Source: Streptomyces zagrosensis (GTDB taxonomy: Bacteria > Actinomycetota > Actinomycetes > Streptomycetales > Streptomycetaceae). From it: a stretch of DNA of 64,000 nucleotides. The stretch is from NCBI RefSeq assembly GCF_014203645.1, contig NZ_JACHJL010000009.1, positions 62,001-126,000 on the forward strand, written 5' to 3'. The notes below the pieces were generated by a model, which saw only the letters and a list, made by a program, of their open reading frames with translations, did no database searches and had not been told where the DNA came from. Within the stretch, counting starts at the first letter, position 1, and the number at the start of each line of letters is the position of its first letter. This document shows positions 17,473 to 26,039 of the stretch, in pieces. The position numbers and the translations under genes were made by a program.

Positions 17473-17594
17473 TCCGGTTTCGGTTCCGGTTCGGGCCTGG
17501 GTGCGAGCTGCGGTTACAGGGTCGCGGCGGGGGGTGCACAGCGGGTGCGTTGGCCACCGGCTCAGGCGGCCGGGGACCCCGTAGGGTCGCACTC

Positions 17595-18695
17595 ATGGAG
17601 CATGAGCACCCCGCACTTGACCTGTCCGTGGATGCCGCCGAGCTGACCGCGCGCCTGGTGGACTTCCCCTCCGTGAGCGGCGCGGAGAAGCCGCTGGCGG
17701 ACGCCGTTGAGCATGCGTTGCGCGCACTGCCGCACCTGCGCGTGGACCGGGACGGCGACGCGATCGTCGCGCGGACCGACCTCGGCCGTACCGAACGCGT
17801 CGCACTCGCCGGACATATCGACACGGTGCCGATCGCCGACAACGTGCCCTCGCGGCTGACCGGCGCAACCGATGGTGCTGCCGGGGACGGCGGCGTGCTG
17901 TGGGGCTGCGGCACATCCGACATGAAGTCCGGGGTCGCCGTGCAGTTGCGGATCGCGGCCACGGTGCCCGAGCCCAACCGCGACCTGACGTTCGTCTTCT
18001 ACGACAACGAGGAAGTCTCCGCCGAACTGAACGGCCTGCGGCGACTGGCCGAACGGCACCGCGACTGGCTCGACGCCGACTTCGCGGTCCTCCTCGAACC
18101 CACCCACGGCAAGGTCGAAGGCGGCTGTCAGGGCACCATGCGGGCGCGCGTGGAAACCACTGGCAAGCGAGCGCACTCCGCCCGCAGCTGGCTCGGCGAC
18201 AACGCCATCCACAAGGCCGCACCGATCCTGGCCAGGCTCTCCCGGTACGAGCCACGCCGGGTCGCGATCGACGGACTGACGTACCACGAGGGCCTTAACG
18301 CGGTGGGGATCGCGGGCGGTCACGCCGGCAACGTGATCCCCGACGCCTGCGCCGTCACCGTGAACTTCCGCTTCGCCCCCGACCGCTCGGAGGAGGCGGC
18401 GCTCGCGCACGTACGTGAGGTGTTCGACGGTTTCGACGTCGTCCTCGCCGACAGCGCGCCCGGCGCACTGCCCGGGCTCTCGCACCCGGCAGCCACCGCG
18501 TTCGTGGCCGCGGTCGGTGCCGAACTCGGGCCCAAGCTCGGCTGGACCGACGTCGCCCGCTTCTCGGCGCTCGGCGTCCCCGCGGTCAACTACGGCCCGG
18601 GCGACCCGAAGTTGGCGCACACCCGCGAGGAACACGTCTCGGTAGCCGCCATCCTGGAGGCCGAGGAGCGGCTGCGCGCCTGGCTGGTGGCCTAG
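17595..18695 (+). CDS. dapE: Succinyl-diaminopimelate desuccinylase DapE
   Basis: 366 residues, M20 family di-zinc hydrolase giving L,L-diaminopimelate plus succinate. Metal and catalytic residues are visible: His74 and Asp76 in GHIDTVP, Asp109 in GCGTSDMKSG, and Glu139-Glu140 in YDNEE. The dimerisation domain starts around RARVETTGKRAHSAR. The ATG at 17595 gives normal family length; the longer open frame upstream is low complexity. It supplies peptidoglycan and lysine precursors together with dapC. Confidence 0.94.
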   Translation: MEHEHPALDLSVDAAELTARLVDFPSVSGAEKPLADAVEHALRALPHLRVDRDGDAIVARTDLGRTERVALAGHIDTVPIADNVPSRLTGATDGAAGDGGVLWGCGTSDMKSGVAVQLRIAATVPEPNRDLTFVFYDNEEVSAELNGLRRLAERHRDWLDADFAVLLEPTHGKVEGGCQGTMRARVETTGKRAHSARSWLGDNAIHKAAPILARLSRYEPRRVAIDGLTYHEGLNAVGIAGGHAGNVIPDACAVTVNFRFAPDRSEEAALAHVREVFDGFDVVLADSAPGALPGLSHPAATAFVAAVGAELGPKLGWTDVARFSALGVPAVNYGPGDPKLAHTREEHVSVAAILEAEERLRAWLVA

Positions 18696-18884
18696 CTAGG
18701 CGCGCCTGTTTTCCGCTGGCGGCCTGCTGCCCCGCTCCGCCCTGCCAGTGCGCTGCGCTCCCGCAACCCGGTCTACCTGAACAAGCGGTTTCTGTAGCTC
18801 GTCCCGTACGCGTATCGCTGACCCTGCTCATGCCAAACGATGCTGGTCGGCGTCGCGGGAGGCTTACGCTGAGGCGCAGAGACT

Positions 18885-18924
18885 CTCCCTTCGCCCCGGC
18901 GGGGGGAGGCGCACGCGAAGGGAG
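18885..18924 (+). promoter_or_regulatory. Hairpin sequestering the ribosome-binding site of the LOG gene
   Basis: ctcccttcgc (18885-18894) is perfectly complementary to gcgaagggag (18915-18924). The second arm contains the Shine-Dalgarno aagggag, and the ATG follows at 18930. The 20-base loop is itself GC-rich. If formed, the stem would block initiation. It could instead be a terminator for dapE, although it is 190 bases past that stop. Confidence 0.5.
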
Positions 18925-18929
18925 CGCAT

Positions 18930-19691
18930 ATGGCCAATGCCGAGAAGGGGCGTACGCCGCAGGACGAGGGCGGGGAGCAGCGTCTTGGGCCGGTGGTGCG
19001 ACGCCGTGGCCAGATGCAGGCGGGCACGACGGACCAGCATCTCCTCGACACGCGGGGCTCCAGTGGCTGGGTGCACGAGGACCCGTTCCGGGTGCTGCGC
19101 ATCCAGTCGGAGTTCGTGGAGGGCTTCGGGGCCCTAGCCGAACTCGGCCCCGCGGTCAGTGTGTTCGGTTCGGCGCGTACGACACCGGATTCACCCGAGT
19201 ACGAGGCGGGGGTCCGGATCGGGCGGGCGCTCGTGGACGCGGGCTTCGCGGTGATCACCGGCGGTGGCCCCGGCGCGATGGAGGCCGCGAACCGGGGTGC
19301 GTGCGAGGGCGGCGGGGTCTCGGTGGGACTCGGCATCGAGCTGCCGTTTGAGCAGGGCCTGAACAGATACGTCGATATCGGGGTGAACTTCCGATATTTC
19401 TTCGTACGCAAGACGATGTTCGTGAAGTACGCACAGGGCTTCGTCGTCCTGCCCGGTGGCCTGGGCACGCTGGATGAGCTGTTCGAGGCGCTGACCCTGG
19501 TCCAGACCCGCAAGGTCACCCGCTTCCCGATCGTCCTCTTCGGCTCCGCCTACTGGCAGGGGCTCGTGGACTGGATGCGGGACACGCTGATCGCGCAGGG
19601 CAAGGCGTCGCCGAGGGATCTGGAGCTCTTCCACATCACGGACGACGTGGACGAGGCGGTGGCGCTGGTGAGCAAGGAGGCGGGCGTCTGA
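18930..19691 (+). CDS. LOG family protein (TIGR00730, Rossmann fold)
   Basis: 253 residues. Signature motifs are ITGGGPGAMEAANRGA (from about residue 108) and PGGLGTLDE (175-183), the nucleotide-phosphate and catalytic Glu region of LONELY GUY cytokinin-type phosphoribohydrolases. Such enzymes hydrolyse nucleoside monophosphates to base and ribose phosphate. A ~45-residue N-terminal extension is polar. It is the Rv1205-like member of the conserved block. The ribosome site lies in a hairpin. Confidence 0.92.
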   Translation: MANAEKGRTPQDEGGEQRLGPVVRRRGQMQAGTTDQHLLDTRGSSGWVHEDPFRVLRIQSEFVEGFGALAELGPAVSVFGSARTTPDSPEYEAGVRIGRALVDAGFAVITGGGPGAMEAANRGACEGGGVSVGLGIELPFEQGLNRYVDIGVNFRYFFVRKTMFVKYAQGFVVLPGGLGTLDELFEALTLVQTRKVTRFPIVLFGSAYWQGLVDWMRDTLIAQGKASPRDLELFHITDDVDEAVALVSKEAGV

Positions 19692-19937
19692 CGCCCGCTG
19701 CGCGCCGGGCGGGCACCTTGCTCCCTTGCCCCTGCCCCCGCTTCTTTTCCGGGCAGCCTGTTCGAGGGCGCCCGTCCGGCGCGTGACATGGCTTGAGATT
19801 GCGGCGCTCCCGGGCGCTCCCGGGAGCGTGTGCGTGGGGTGGGCGCGGGCGAGGGGCGTGAGGGCGAGCGTAAGCGCGGGGGTGGGCGCCGGGCGCAAGC
19901 GCGGTGCGGGGGCTGGTGGGCGTAGGCGGTTACGCGG

Positions 19938-20798
19938 TTACGCCAGGCCGCGCCGTGCTACGGCAGGCGCCCGGTGCCCCGCGATGGCGGCCACCATATC
20001 CAGCACCTGCTTGGTCTCGCTCACCTCATGCACCCGATAGACCTGGGCCCCGAGCCACGCCGAGACCGCCGTGGCGGCCAGGGTGCCGATGACCCGCTCC
20101 TTCACGGGCTTGTCGAGCGTCTCGCCGACGAAGTCCTTGTTGGACAGCGAGACGAGCACCGGCCAGCCGGTCTCCCTCATCTCGCCGAGCCGCCGGGTCG
20201 CCTCCAGCGAATGCCGGGTGTTCTTCCCGAAGTCGTGCCCCGGATCGATCAAAATGCCGTCGCGGCGCACGCCAAGGCCGGCAGCGCGCTCCGCAAGCCC
20301 CAGCGTGACCCGCAGGATGTCGGCCATCACATCGTCGTAGCCGATGCGATGCGGTCGGGTCCTGGGCTCGACGCCGCCCGCATGCGTACACACCAGCCCC
20401 ACGCCGTACCGCGCCGCGACCTCCGCCAACCCGGGGTCCACGCCACCCCACGCGTCATTGATCAGGTCCGCGCCCGCCGCACAGACCGCCTCCCCGACCT
20501 CGTGTCGCCACGTATCGACGCTGATCACCACGTCGGGATGGCGTTTACGCACCTCGGCGACGAATCCGACGGTTCTGCGCACTTCCTCCGCCGCGCTCAC
20601 CTCGTCCCCCGGTCCGGCCTTGACCCCACCGATGTCGATGATGGCAGCACCCTCTGACACCGCCTGATCGACGCGGTCGAGAGCGGGCCGGTCCTGGAAT
20701 GTGGCGCCCTGGTCGTAGAAGGAGTCCGGCGTTCGATTCACGATGGCCATGATCACCGGCTCGTGCGTGTCGAACTCGCGCCGTCCAAGCCGCAGCAT
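19938..20798 (-). CDS. folP: Dihydropteroate synthase family protein (FolP2-like)
   Basis: 286 residues, TIM-barrel pterin-binding family. It has IMAIVNRTPDSFYDQG where canonical enzymes read VTPDSFSDGG, then IIDIGG, SVDTWR, DLINDAWGG and LIDPGHDFGK. The altered first loop and the location next to LOG, DivIVA-like and tag genes match the mycobacterial FolP2 paralogue. From memory, FolP2 is doubtful as a real dihydropteroate synthase, so folate synthesis should not be assumed. ATG after aaggagttacgca. Confidence 0.88.
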   Translation of the reverse strand: MLRLGRREFDTHEPVIMAIVNRTPDSFYDQGATFQDRPALDRVDQAVSEGAAIIDIGGVKAGPGDEVSAAEEVRRTVGFVAEVRKRHPDVVISVDTWRHEVGEAVCAAGADLINDAWGGVDPGLAEVAARYGVGLVCTHAGGVEPRTRPHRIGYDDVMADILRVTLGLAERAAGLGVRRDGILIDPGHDFGKNTRHSLEATRRLGEMRETGWPVLVSLSNKDFVGETLDKPVKERVIGTLAATAVSAWLGAQVYRVHEVSETKQVLDMVAAIAGHRAPAVARRGLA

Positions 20799-20920
20799 TG
20801 CGTAACTCCTTCTTCCGTCGTCCGGCAGTGACCTTAACCGCTGCGGCGTACGGCGCCGGTGTCAGTGGGGCATGGCACGATCGGATCTGTTGAATGGCGG
20901 ATGCACCTCGGGGAGTCGTC

Positions 20921-21613
20921 GTGTTCTGGTTTTTGCTCATCGCGCTCGTCGCAGTCGTCGGGGCGGTCACGCTTGTCGTGATCGGCGGCGGTGACGGCGG
21001 TGCGCTGCCCGAGGCGCAGCCGGACCGGGTCGTGGACCCGCTGCCCGAGGATCGCCCGGTAGATCGCGCGGACATAGAGGATCTGCGGCTGCCGCTGGCC
21101 CTGCGGGGTTACCGGATGATGGAGGTCGATGATGCGCTTGGGCGGCTCGGTGCCGAGTTGGCCGAACGGGATGCCAGGATCGCCGAGCTGGAGGCCGCCC
21201 TCGCGGGCACACAGGCCACGGCGTATGCGGGACCAGGGCTGATAGGTGAGCCGGGTGCCACGCCGACCGCGCGAGCGGTGCCGCCCGTGGCCCCGGCGGA
21301 CGCGATGCCCGTTGGCCCTTCGTCGGACGCGGCGCCCGGCCGTGCCGGACACGGCGGCGGACCGGCTGGCGCACACCGTCCGTCCGACGCGGAGGAGTCC
21401 CGCGACAACGACGCCATGCGCCGTAGCGCCAGTGGCACCCCGGGCGGCGTGGGCTCCGACGAGTCCGCAGAGCCTGACGAGGGCCCAGCGGGCTCAGCGG
21501 GCCCAGCGGGCCCAGCGGACTCAGACGGGGGCCCAAACGAGGATGGCGCAAGGCACCACGGCCATGGTGCGGGCAACCAGGGCCGTGCGGACGAAGAGGG
21601 GGAACAGCGATGA
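20921..21613 (+). CDS. DivIVA-like membrane protein
   Basis: About 230 residues. It begins VFWFLLIALVAVVGAVTLVVIGGG, an N-terminal membrane helix, then a short region with LRLPLALRGYRMMEVDDALGRLGAEL, typical of DivIVA-domain proteins, and a coiled-coil ERDARIAELEAAL. The tail is disordered, Pro/Gly/Asp-rich and His-rich at the end. The GTG at 20921 is preferred over the ATG at 20894 because homologues start at this Phe-Trp-Phe and ggggag lies just before it. The last codon overlaps tag as ATGA. Position and shape match Rv1209. Confidence 0.82.
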   Translation: MFWFLLIALVAVVGAVTLVVIGGGDGGALPEAQPDRVVDPLPEDRPVDRADIEDLRLPLALRGYRMMEVDDALGRLGAELAERDARIAELEAALAGTQATAYAGPGLIGEPGATPTARAVPPVAPADAMPVGPSSDAAPGRAGHGGGPAGAHRPSDAEESRDNDAMRRSASGTPGGVGSDESAEPDEGPAGSAGPAGPADSDGGPNEDGARHHGHGAGNQGRADEEGEQR

Positions 21614-22203
21614 GCGACAGGGGATCGGTGGCCGGCCCCGATGGTCTGCTGCGGTGTCCGTGGGGGCTCCAGGCGGAATCGATGGCGGACTACCGGACGT
21701 ACCACGATCACGAGTGGGGCCGCCCGGTGCACGGCGACGATGCGCTGTACGAGCGGATATGCCTGGAGGCGTTCCAGTCCGGTCTGTCGTGGCTGACGAT
21801 TTTGCGCCGACGTGAGGGGTTCCGTGCCGCCTTCGCCGGGTTCAAGATCAAGGCAGTGGCGGACTTCACGGACGCGGACGTGGAGCGACTGCTCGCCGAT
21901 CCCGGCATCATCCGTAACCGCGCCAAGATCGCGGCGACCATCAACAACGCGCGGATCGCGGCGAATTTGGCCGATGGCGAGTTGGACGAGCTGATCTGGT
22001 CGTACGCACCGGATCACACCAACCGACCGGTGCCGCGGACCTTTGACGAGGTGCCCGCCATCACTCCGCAGTCCACGGCGCTCTCCCGCGATCTGAAGAA
22101 GCGCGGCTTTCGCTTTGTCGGCCCGACCACGGCGTACGCGCTGATGCAGGCCTGCGGCCTGGTCAACGACCACTTGGCGGACTGCCACGTGCGGGCCGGC
22201 TAG
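21610..22203 (+). CDS. tag: DNA-3-methyladenine glycosylase I
   Basis: 197 residues, base-excision repair enzyme removing 3-methyladenine from alkylated DNA. The HhH-like Tag fold is recognised by RCPWG (Cys16), YHDHEWGRP and FQSGLSWLTILRRR. The C-terminal Zn ligands His188 and Cys192 in DHLADCH complete the zinc snap known in E. coli Tag. It overlaps the DivIVA-like gene by ATGA and is therefore coupled. Length is normal. Confidence 0.95.
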   Translation: MSDRGSVAGPDGLLRCPWGLQAESMADYRTYHDHEWGRPVHGDDALYERICLEAFQSGLSWLTILRRREGFRAAFAGFKIKAVADFTDADVERLLADPGIIRNRAKIAATINNARIAANLADGELDELIWSYAPDHTNRPVPRTFDEVPAITPQSTALSRDLKKRGFRFVGPTTAYALMQACGLVNDHLADCHVRAG

Positions 22204-22268
22204 GCGGCCGACCCGCCCCGCCCCGCCCCGACTAGCCCCCGACCAGCCCAGCCCCGAAGCGCTGGCCG

Positions 22269-22345
22269 AGGCAGGGGCAGGACAGGCCAGGGCAGGGGGG
22301 ACAGCGGGGGGCAGGGGGACAGGCAGGACGAGACAGGGCAAGGGC
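22269..22345 (+). repeat. G-rich purine tract
   Basis: Between the convergent tag and enoyl-CoA hydratase genes, the plus strand carries runs of 3 to 6 G separated by short ca or aca spacers (caggggcagg, agggcagggggg, cggggggcaggggg). The spacing allows an intramolecular G-quadruplex. There is no open frame of interest and no clear hairpin. Confidence 0.7.
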
Positions 22346-22361
22346 CGATCAGCGTGTGGGG

Positions 22362-23162
22362 TCAGCGGCCCAGAAACTCGGGCTTCTCCTTTTTGACGAA
22401 GGCGTCCACGGCAATGCGGTGGTCTTCCGAGGCGCCCGCCCTGGCCTGGAGTTCCTCTTCCTTGGCCAGGGTGGCGAGCAGTGAGTGCCCGGCCGCGTAG
22501 GCGAGGGATTCCTTGATCGCGGCGTAGGCGACGGTCGGGCCCTGGGCCAGCCTCTGGGCGACCTGCTGGGCCGTGGCGGCCAGTTCGGCGGCGGGGACCA
22601 CCTTGTTGGCGATGCCGAGTTCAGCGGCCTCTTCGGCGCTGACCGAGCGGGGGAAGAGCATCAGTTCGGCGGCCCTGCCGTGGCCGATGAGCCGGGGCAG
22701 TGTCCAGGACACCCCGGAGTCAGCGCTGAGCGCGACTCCGGCGAAGGAGGTGGTGAAGGAAGCGGTGTCGGCGACGACCCGGTAGTCGGCGGCGAAGGCG
22801 AAGCCAGCTCCGGCGCCCGCCGCGACGCCATTGACCGCGGCAACGACCGGCTTCGGCATCTCGGCGATGGCCGTGACGATGGGGTTGTAGTGCTCCTTGA
22901 CGGTATTCATGGTGGACCCGGCGGCGCGTACCGCATCGTCGTGCAACCGCTCGATGTGCTCCTTGAGGTCCTGGCCGACGCAGAAGGCCCGACCGCTGCC
23001 GGTCAGCAACACGGCTCGCACGGCCGCGTCCCCAGCGGCCTCGTGCAGGGTGTCCCGCAGCGTCACCTTGAGCTCGGTGTTGAGCGCGTTCATGGCGTCG
23101 GGACGATTCAAGGTGATCGTCGCGAGTCCCTCGGTCACGTCGTAGAGCACGGTGTCGGCCAT
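22362..23162 (-). CDS. Enoyl-CoA hydratase/isomerase family protein
   Basis: 266 residues, crotonase fold. VGQDLKEH and NGVAAGAGAGFAFAADYRV form the oxyanion holes that stabilise the CoA thioester enolate. SAEEAAELGIANKVVP is a typical late family block. It resembles PaaG-type 2-(1,2-epoxyphenylacetyl)-CoA isomerases as much as fatty-acid hydratases, so the substrate is uncertain. Strong site ggaggggac before the ATG. Single gene. Confidence 0.92.
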   Translation of the reverse strand: MADTVLYDVTEGLATITLNRPDAMNALNTELKVTLRDTLHEAAGDAAVRAVLLTGSGRAFCVGQDLKEHIERLHDDAVRAAGSTMNTVKEHYNPIVTAIAEMPKPVVAAVNGVAAGAGAGFAFAADYRVVADTASFTTSFAGVALSADSGVSWTLPRLIGHGRAAELMLFPRSVSAEEAAELGIANKVVPAAELAATAQQVAQRLAQGPTVAYAAIKESLAYAAGHSLLATLAKEEELQARAGASEDHRIAVDAFVKKEKPEFLGR

Positions 23163-23500
23163 GGGTGGGTCCCCTCCGTATGGGTCCGTGAGTCCGTTGG
23201 GTCCGCGGCTCGCGGGCCCGTGGGTTCCTGGTGCATCCGGCTGAGCCGTGGGGCGTCACGGCCCGCGGTGGCCCGGTTTTGGACCTTTGCGTTCCGGTCC
23301 GGCGCCGGCTGCGGAGCGAAGGGCCCGGACCGTGGTGCCTCGGTTCGCGATCAGCATGCCGGAGATCCGTACGTCCGTCATGTGACCTGCGTCAAAGAAC
23401 CGACCTACCGTTCGGCCCGGACGGTCGCGCAGTATCGCAGGGCGATCACCGAATTGGGGGGTTTTGTGGGAGTCGCTTGCGAAGGTGATGCTCGCCGCCG

Positions 23501-23531
23501 TTGGTCATCGGGTCATGGCATGCGGGATAAT
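23501..23531 (+). promoter_or_regulatory. Housekeeping-type promoter for DUF3117
   Basis: ttggtc at 23501 and gataat at 23526-23531 are separated by 19 bases, a slightly long spacer for HrdB promoters. The predicted transcript starts about 75 bases before the ATG at 23612. The -35 could also be read one base later. Confidence 0.4.
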
Positions 23532-23611
23532 GGCGGGGAAGCAATGTGTTCGATGCCGGTGACACCTAGGTTGTCGGCTGCGATGAGCTGGTTTCAGGAA
23601 GGGGAACGAGC

Positions 23612-23779
23612 ATGGCGGCCATGAAGCCGCGGACGGGCGATGGCCCGCTCGAGGTGACCAAGGAGGGGCGGGGCATCGTCATGCGCGTTCCGCTCGAGGG
23701 CGGCGGACGACTCGTCGTCGAGCTGACACCGGACGAGGCCAACGCGCTGGGCGACGCACTGAAGAAGGTCGTCGGCTAG
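23612..23779 (+). CDS. DUF3117 domain small protein
   Basis: 55 residues reading MAAMKPRTGDGPLEVTKEGR through LVVELTPDEANALGDALKKVVG, the complete DUF3117 family. The ATG follows ggaaggggaacgagc. The family is confined to actinobacteria; the mycobacterial member Rv1211 lies next to tagA as here, and from memory has been called calmodulin-like. Function is not settled. Acidic, soluble, short, and followed by a strong terminator, so it is expressed as its own unit. Confidence 0.93.
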   Translation: MAAMKPRTGDGPLEVTKEGRGIVMRVPLEGGGRLVVELTPDEANALGDALKKVVG

Positions 23780-23804
23780 CGGCGCGGGCCACATGATCAC
23801 GCGC

Positions 23805-23843
23805 GCTGCCCCGGTTACGGCTGAGAATCGTAGCCGGGGCAGC
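23805..23843 (+). terminator. Strong hairpin terminator
   Basis: A 15-bp stem with one G-T pair (gctgccccggttacg with cgtagccggggcagc) and a 9-base loop, 25 bases past the DUF3117 stop. Confidence 0.88.
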
Positions 23844-23924
23844 GGTATGTCTTCCCCCCGTTTCCGTACGGTCCCACCCGCCGCGTGCTCCGCCGAGCGC
23901 GTGAGGAAAACCTTGACGTCGCGT

Positions 23925-24110
23925 ACGCAGATCACTTCTTGGCGTCAATTTCCGTGTGCAATGCCATGGCGCCGGCTGCGCAGATCACTTCTTGGCGTCG
24001 ATTTCTCTGCGTAAGCCCTTGGTGCCGAACGCTCAGGTCACTTTCTGGCCTCGATTCCCGTGCGCAATTTCGAGGCGTCCAGCGCGTACGCCGCACTCCT
24101 TCGCGTCGAT
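23925..24110. repeat. Degenerate 53-bp tandem repeats
   Basis: Three clear copies and one decayed copy of a 53-bp unit, anchored at gcgcagatcacttcttggcg (near 23925, 23978, 24031 and 24086). The parts between the anchors also resemble each other, so this is a whole-unit tandem repeat. Reading frames shift between copies, so it is not coding. The remaining intergenic sequence up to 24446 shows nothing else I recognise. Confidence 0.8.
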
Positions 24111-24445
24111 CCCGCGCGTGTTTCTTCCGGCGAGCTCCGCCCATGGGCGCTGGCCCGGTCGCTCCGCTGGCTCACTGACTCGCTCGCACTGACTCGCTCG
24201 CAGGCCCTTGGTTCGTCGCCCGCTGGGTGGTCTGCCTCGGCCCTGCGCCGGCCGACTGTGCGGCGCACACGTCCGACTGAACGAGGGCACTTCGGCGCAT
24301 GGGTGCTTCACCGCATAGAGGGACCCGTCAGCAAGGAACTCGACCCCGCGAGGCTGTGGACCCGCCCGGGTCCGCCCACCCTGAGCTCCCAGCATGTGTT
24401 GCCCGCCGGCCGTCTGGGGCCGTACTGGCTGTGCCCTGCGCCGTA

Positions 24446-25120
24446 CTAGCTGCGCTTGACCGCGCACAGGAGGCCGTCGCCCACCGGGAGCAGCGACGGC
24501 TGGAGGACCGTGGATTCACGCACGGCGCGCAGCAGCTCCCGCAGCCGCAGCACCTCCGGTGGCTGGGCGGCGGACTCCACCGTCCTGCCGTCCGCGAAGA
24601 CGCCCTCGAAACAGACCAGCCCGCCGGGACGCAGCAGGCGCAACGATTCGGCGAGGTAGTCGAGGCACTCGGCGCGGTCGGCGTCGCAGAAAACCAGGTC
24701 GTACCCGCCATCGGCGAGCCGAGGCAGTACGTCGAGTGCGCGGCCGGGGATGAAACGTGCCCGGTTTCCCGCGAAGCCTGCCGCCCGGAACGCCTGCCGG
24801 GCGAACTGCTGGCGCTCAGGCTCCAGGTCCACCGTCGTCAGTACGCCATCGGGTCGCATGCCGTGGAGAAGGTGAATGCCGGAAACCCCGGTTCCGGTGC
24901 CGATCTCGGCGACGGCCTTGGCGTCGGCGGTCGCGGCGAGCAGGCGCAGCGCGGCACCCGTGCCGGAGGACACCGAGCGCAGCCCTGCCTCCCGGGCCCG
25001 CTCACGGGCCCAGCGCAGCGCTGTGTCGTCGATGTGCTCGACGCCGTACGCCTCGGCGAACGCCCAGCTCGTCTGCCGGTTGCCGGTAATGGCCCTCTCC
25101 TGTCCCCGTAGTTGACGCAA
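24446..25120 (-). CDS. SAM-dependent O-methyltransferase
   Basis: About 224 residues, family 3 (catechol/caffeoyl-CoA type) methyltransferase. The SAM site is VAEIGTGTGVSGIHLL, the acidic loop is LTTVDLEPERQ, and the metal/catalytic region is YDLVFCDADR. The start chosen is the TTG at 25120, giving LRQLRGQERAITGNRQTSW, which matches how I recall homologues beginning; an open frame to 25228 exists but overlaps the sigE promoter. It is divergent from sigE, the same arrangement as Rv1220c-Rv1221 in mycobacteria. Substrate unknown. Confidence 0.87.
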   Translation of the reverse strand: MRQLRGQERAITGNRQTSWAFAEAYGVEHIDDTALRWARERAREAGLRSVSSGTGAALRLLAATADAKAVAEIGTGTGVSGIHLLHGMRPDGVLTTVDLEPERQQFARQAFRAAGFAGNRARFIPGRALDVLPRLADGGYDLVFCDADRAECLDYLAESLRLLRPGGLVCFEGVFADGRTVESAAQPPEVLRLRELLRAVRESTVLQPSLLPVGDGLLCAVKRS

Positions 25121-25144
25121 CGGTGACTGTATCCGCTGCGCTCG

Positions 25145-25170
25145 GGAACCCGCAGATGGGACTGGGCGTT
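25145..25170 (+). promoter_or_regulatory. ECF-type promoter of sigE
   Basis: ggaacc at 25145-25150, 16 bases, then cgtt at 25167-25170. This is the GGAAC...CGTT architecture recognised by SigE/SigR-type ECF factors. It lies about 90 bases upstream of the sigE ATG, which suggests autoregulation. Confidence 0.65.
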
Positions 25171-25262
25171 GAAAGAGAGCGGAACGACTGAGTGAGTGCT
25201 GAGCGATCGAGTCCAAATAGCAGGGCAAAAATGCTTATCCGGAGCTAACGGGCGAGGTGGAT

Positions 25263-26039
25263 ATGGTAGTGGCTCTACTGGAGACCACCAGAGCCGACAG
25301 GGGAGGTGCGGCTGCGACCGGTGGCCGAAGAGTGCTGAAGCGCTTTGGCAGGCCGACGGACGAGCCGAAATCCGTGACCAACACCGCTGACCGATTCCGC
25401 ACTACTGAATCCGCAACTACCGCGACTTTCGCCACCGATGCGGATTCGCAGGCGTGGACCCCTCCCACCTGGGAGGAGATCGTCAGCACCCATAGCGCAC
25501 GGGTCTATCGCCTCGCCTACCGCCTCACTGGTAATCAGCACGACGCAGAAGACCTGACCCAAGAGGTGTTCGTCCGGGTCTTCCGCTCCCTCTCGACGTA
25601 CACGCCGGGCACCTTCGAGGGCTGGCTGCACCGCATTACGACCAACCTCTTCTTGGACATGGTCCGACGCCGGCAGCGCATCCGCTTTGACGCGCTCGGT
25701 GATGATGCGGCCGAGCGGCTCCCCAGCCGCGAGCCCTCTCCCCAGCAGCACTTCAACGACACTCACTTCGACGCCGATGTGCAGCAAGCCCTGGACACCC
25801 TGGCGCCGGAGTTTCGTGCGGCCGTGGTGCTGTGCGACATCGAGGGCCTGTCGTACGAGGAGATCGCCGCGACGCTCGGCGTGAAGCTCGGCACCGTGCG
25901 CAGCCGCATTCACCGCGGCCGGTCCCACCTGCGCAAGGCGCTTCAGCACCGTTCCCCATCGGCCCGCGCCGAACAGCGCGCGGTTGCTTCGGTGTCCCCG
26001 GCCGCGCCGGGGCTCAGCGGGGAGGTCGGGATCGCGTGA
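25263..26039 (+). CDS. sigE: ECF RNA polymerase sigma factor (SigE-like)
   Basis: 258 residues. The N-terminal ~70 residues are polar and variable. Region 2 (about 75-145) contains AEDLTQEVFVRVFRSL and the -10 helix ITTNLFLDMVRRRQR. Region 4 (about 185-235) contains YEEIAATLGVKLGTVRSRIHRGR. The ATG at 25263 is preferred over a GTG six bases earlier because gagg then lies 5 bases upstream. The stop overlaps the anti-sigma start as GTGA. It is the orthologue position of mycobacterial SigE, the envelope-stress factor, and is distinct from the CseABC-linked SigE of S. coelicolor. Confidence 0.92.
   Translation: MVVALLETTRADRGGAAATGGRRVLKRFGRPTDEPKSVTNTADRFRTTESATTATFATDADSQAWTPPTWEEIVSTHSARVYRLAYRLTGNQHDAEDLTQEVFVRVFRSLSTYTPGTFEGWLHRITTNLFLDMVRRRQRIRFDALGDDAAERLPSREPSPQQHFNDTHFDADVQQALDTLAPEFRAAVVLCDIEGLSYEEIAATLGVKLGTVRSRIHRGRSHLRKALQHRSPSARAEQRAVASVSPAAPGLSGEVGIA

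Noticed and set aside
23925..24110. CRISPR-like array (25-base repeats spaced by ~28 bases)
   Set aside because: The spacers resemble each other, repeats decay along the array and no cas genes are present; it is a 53-bp tandem repeat.
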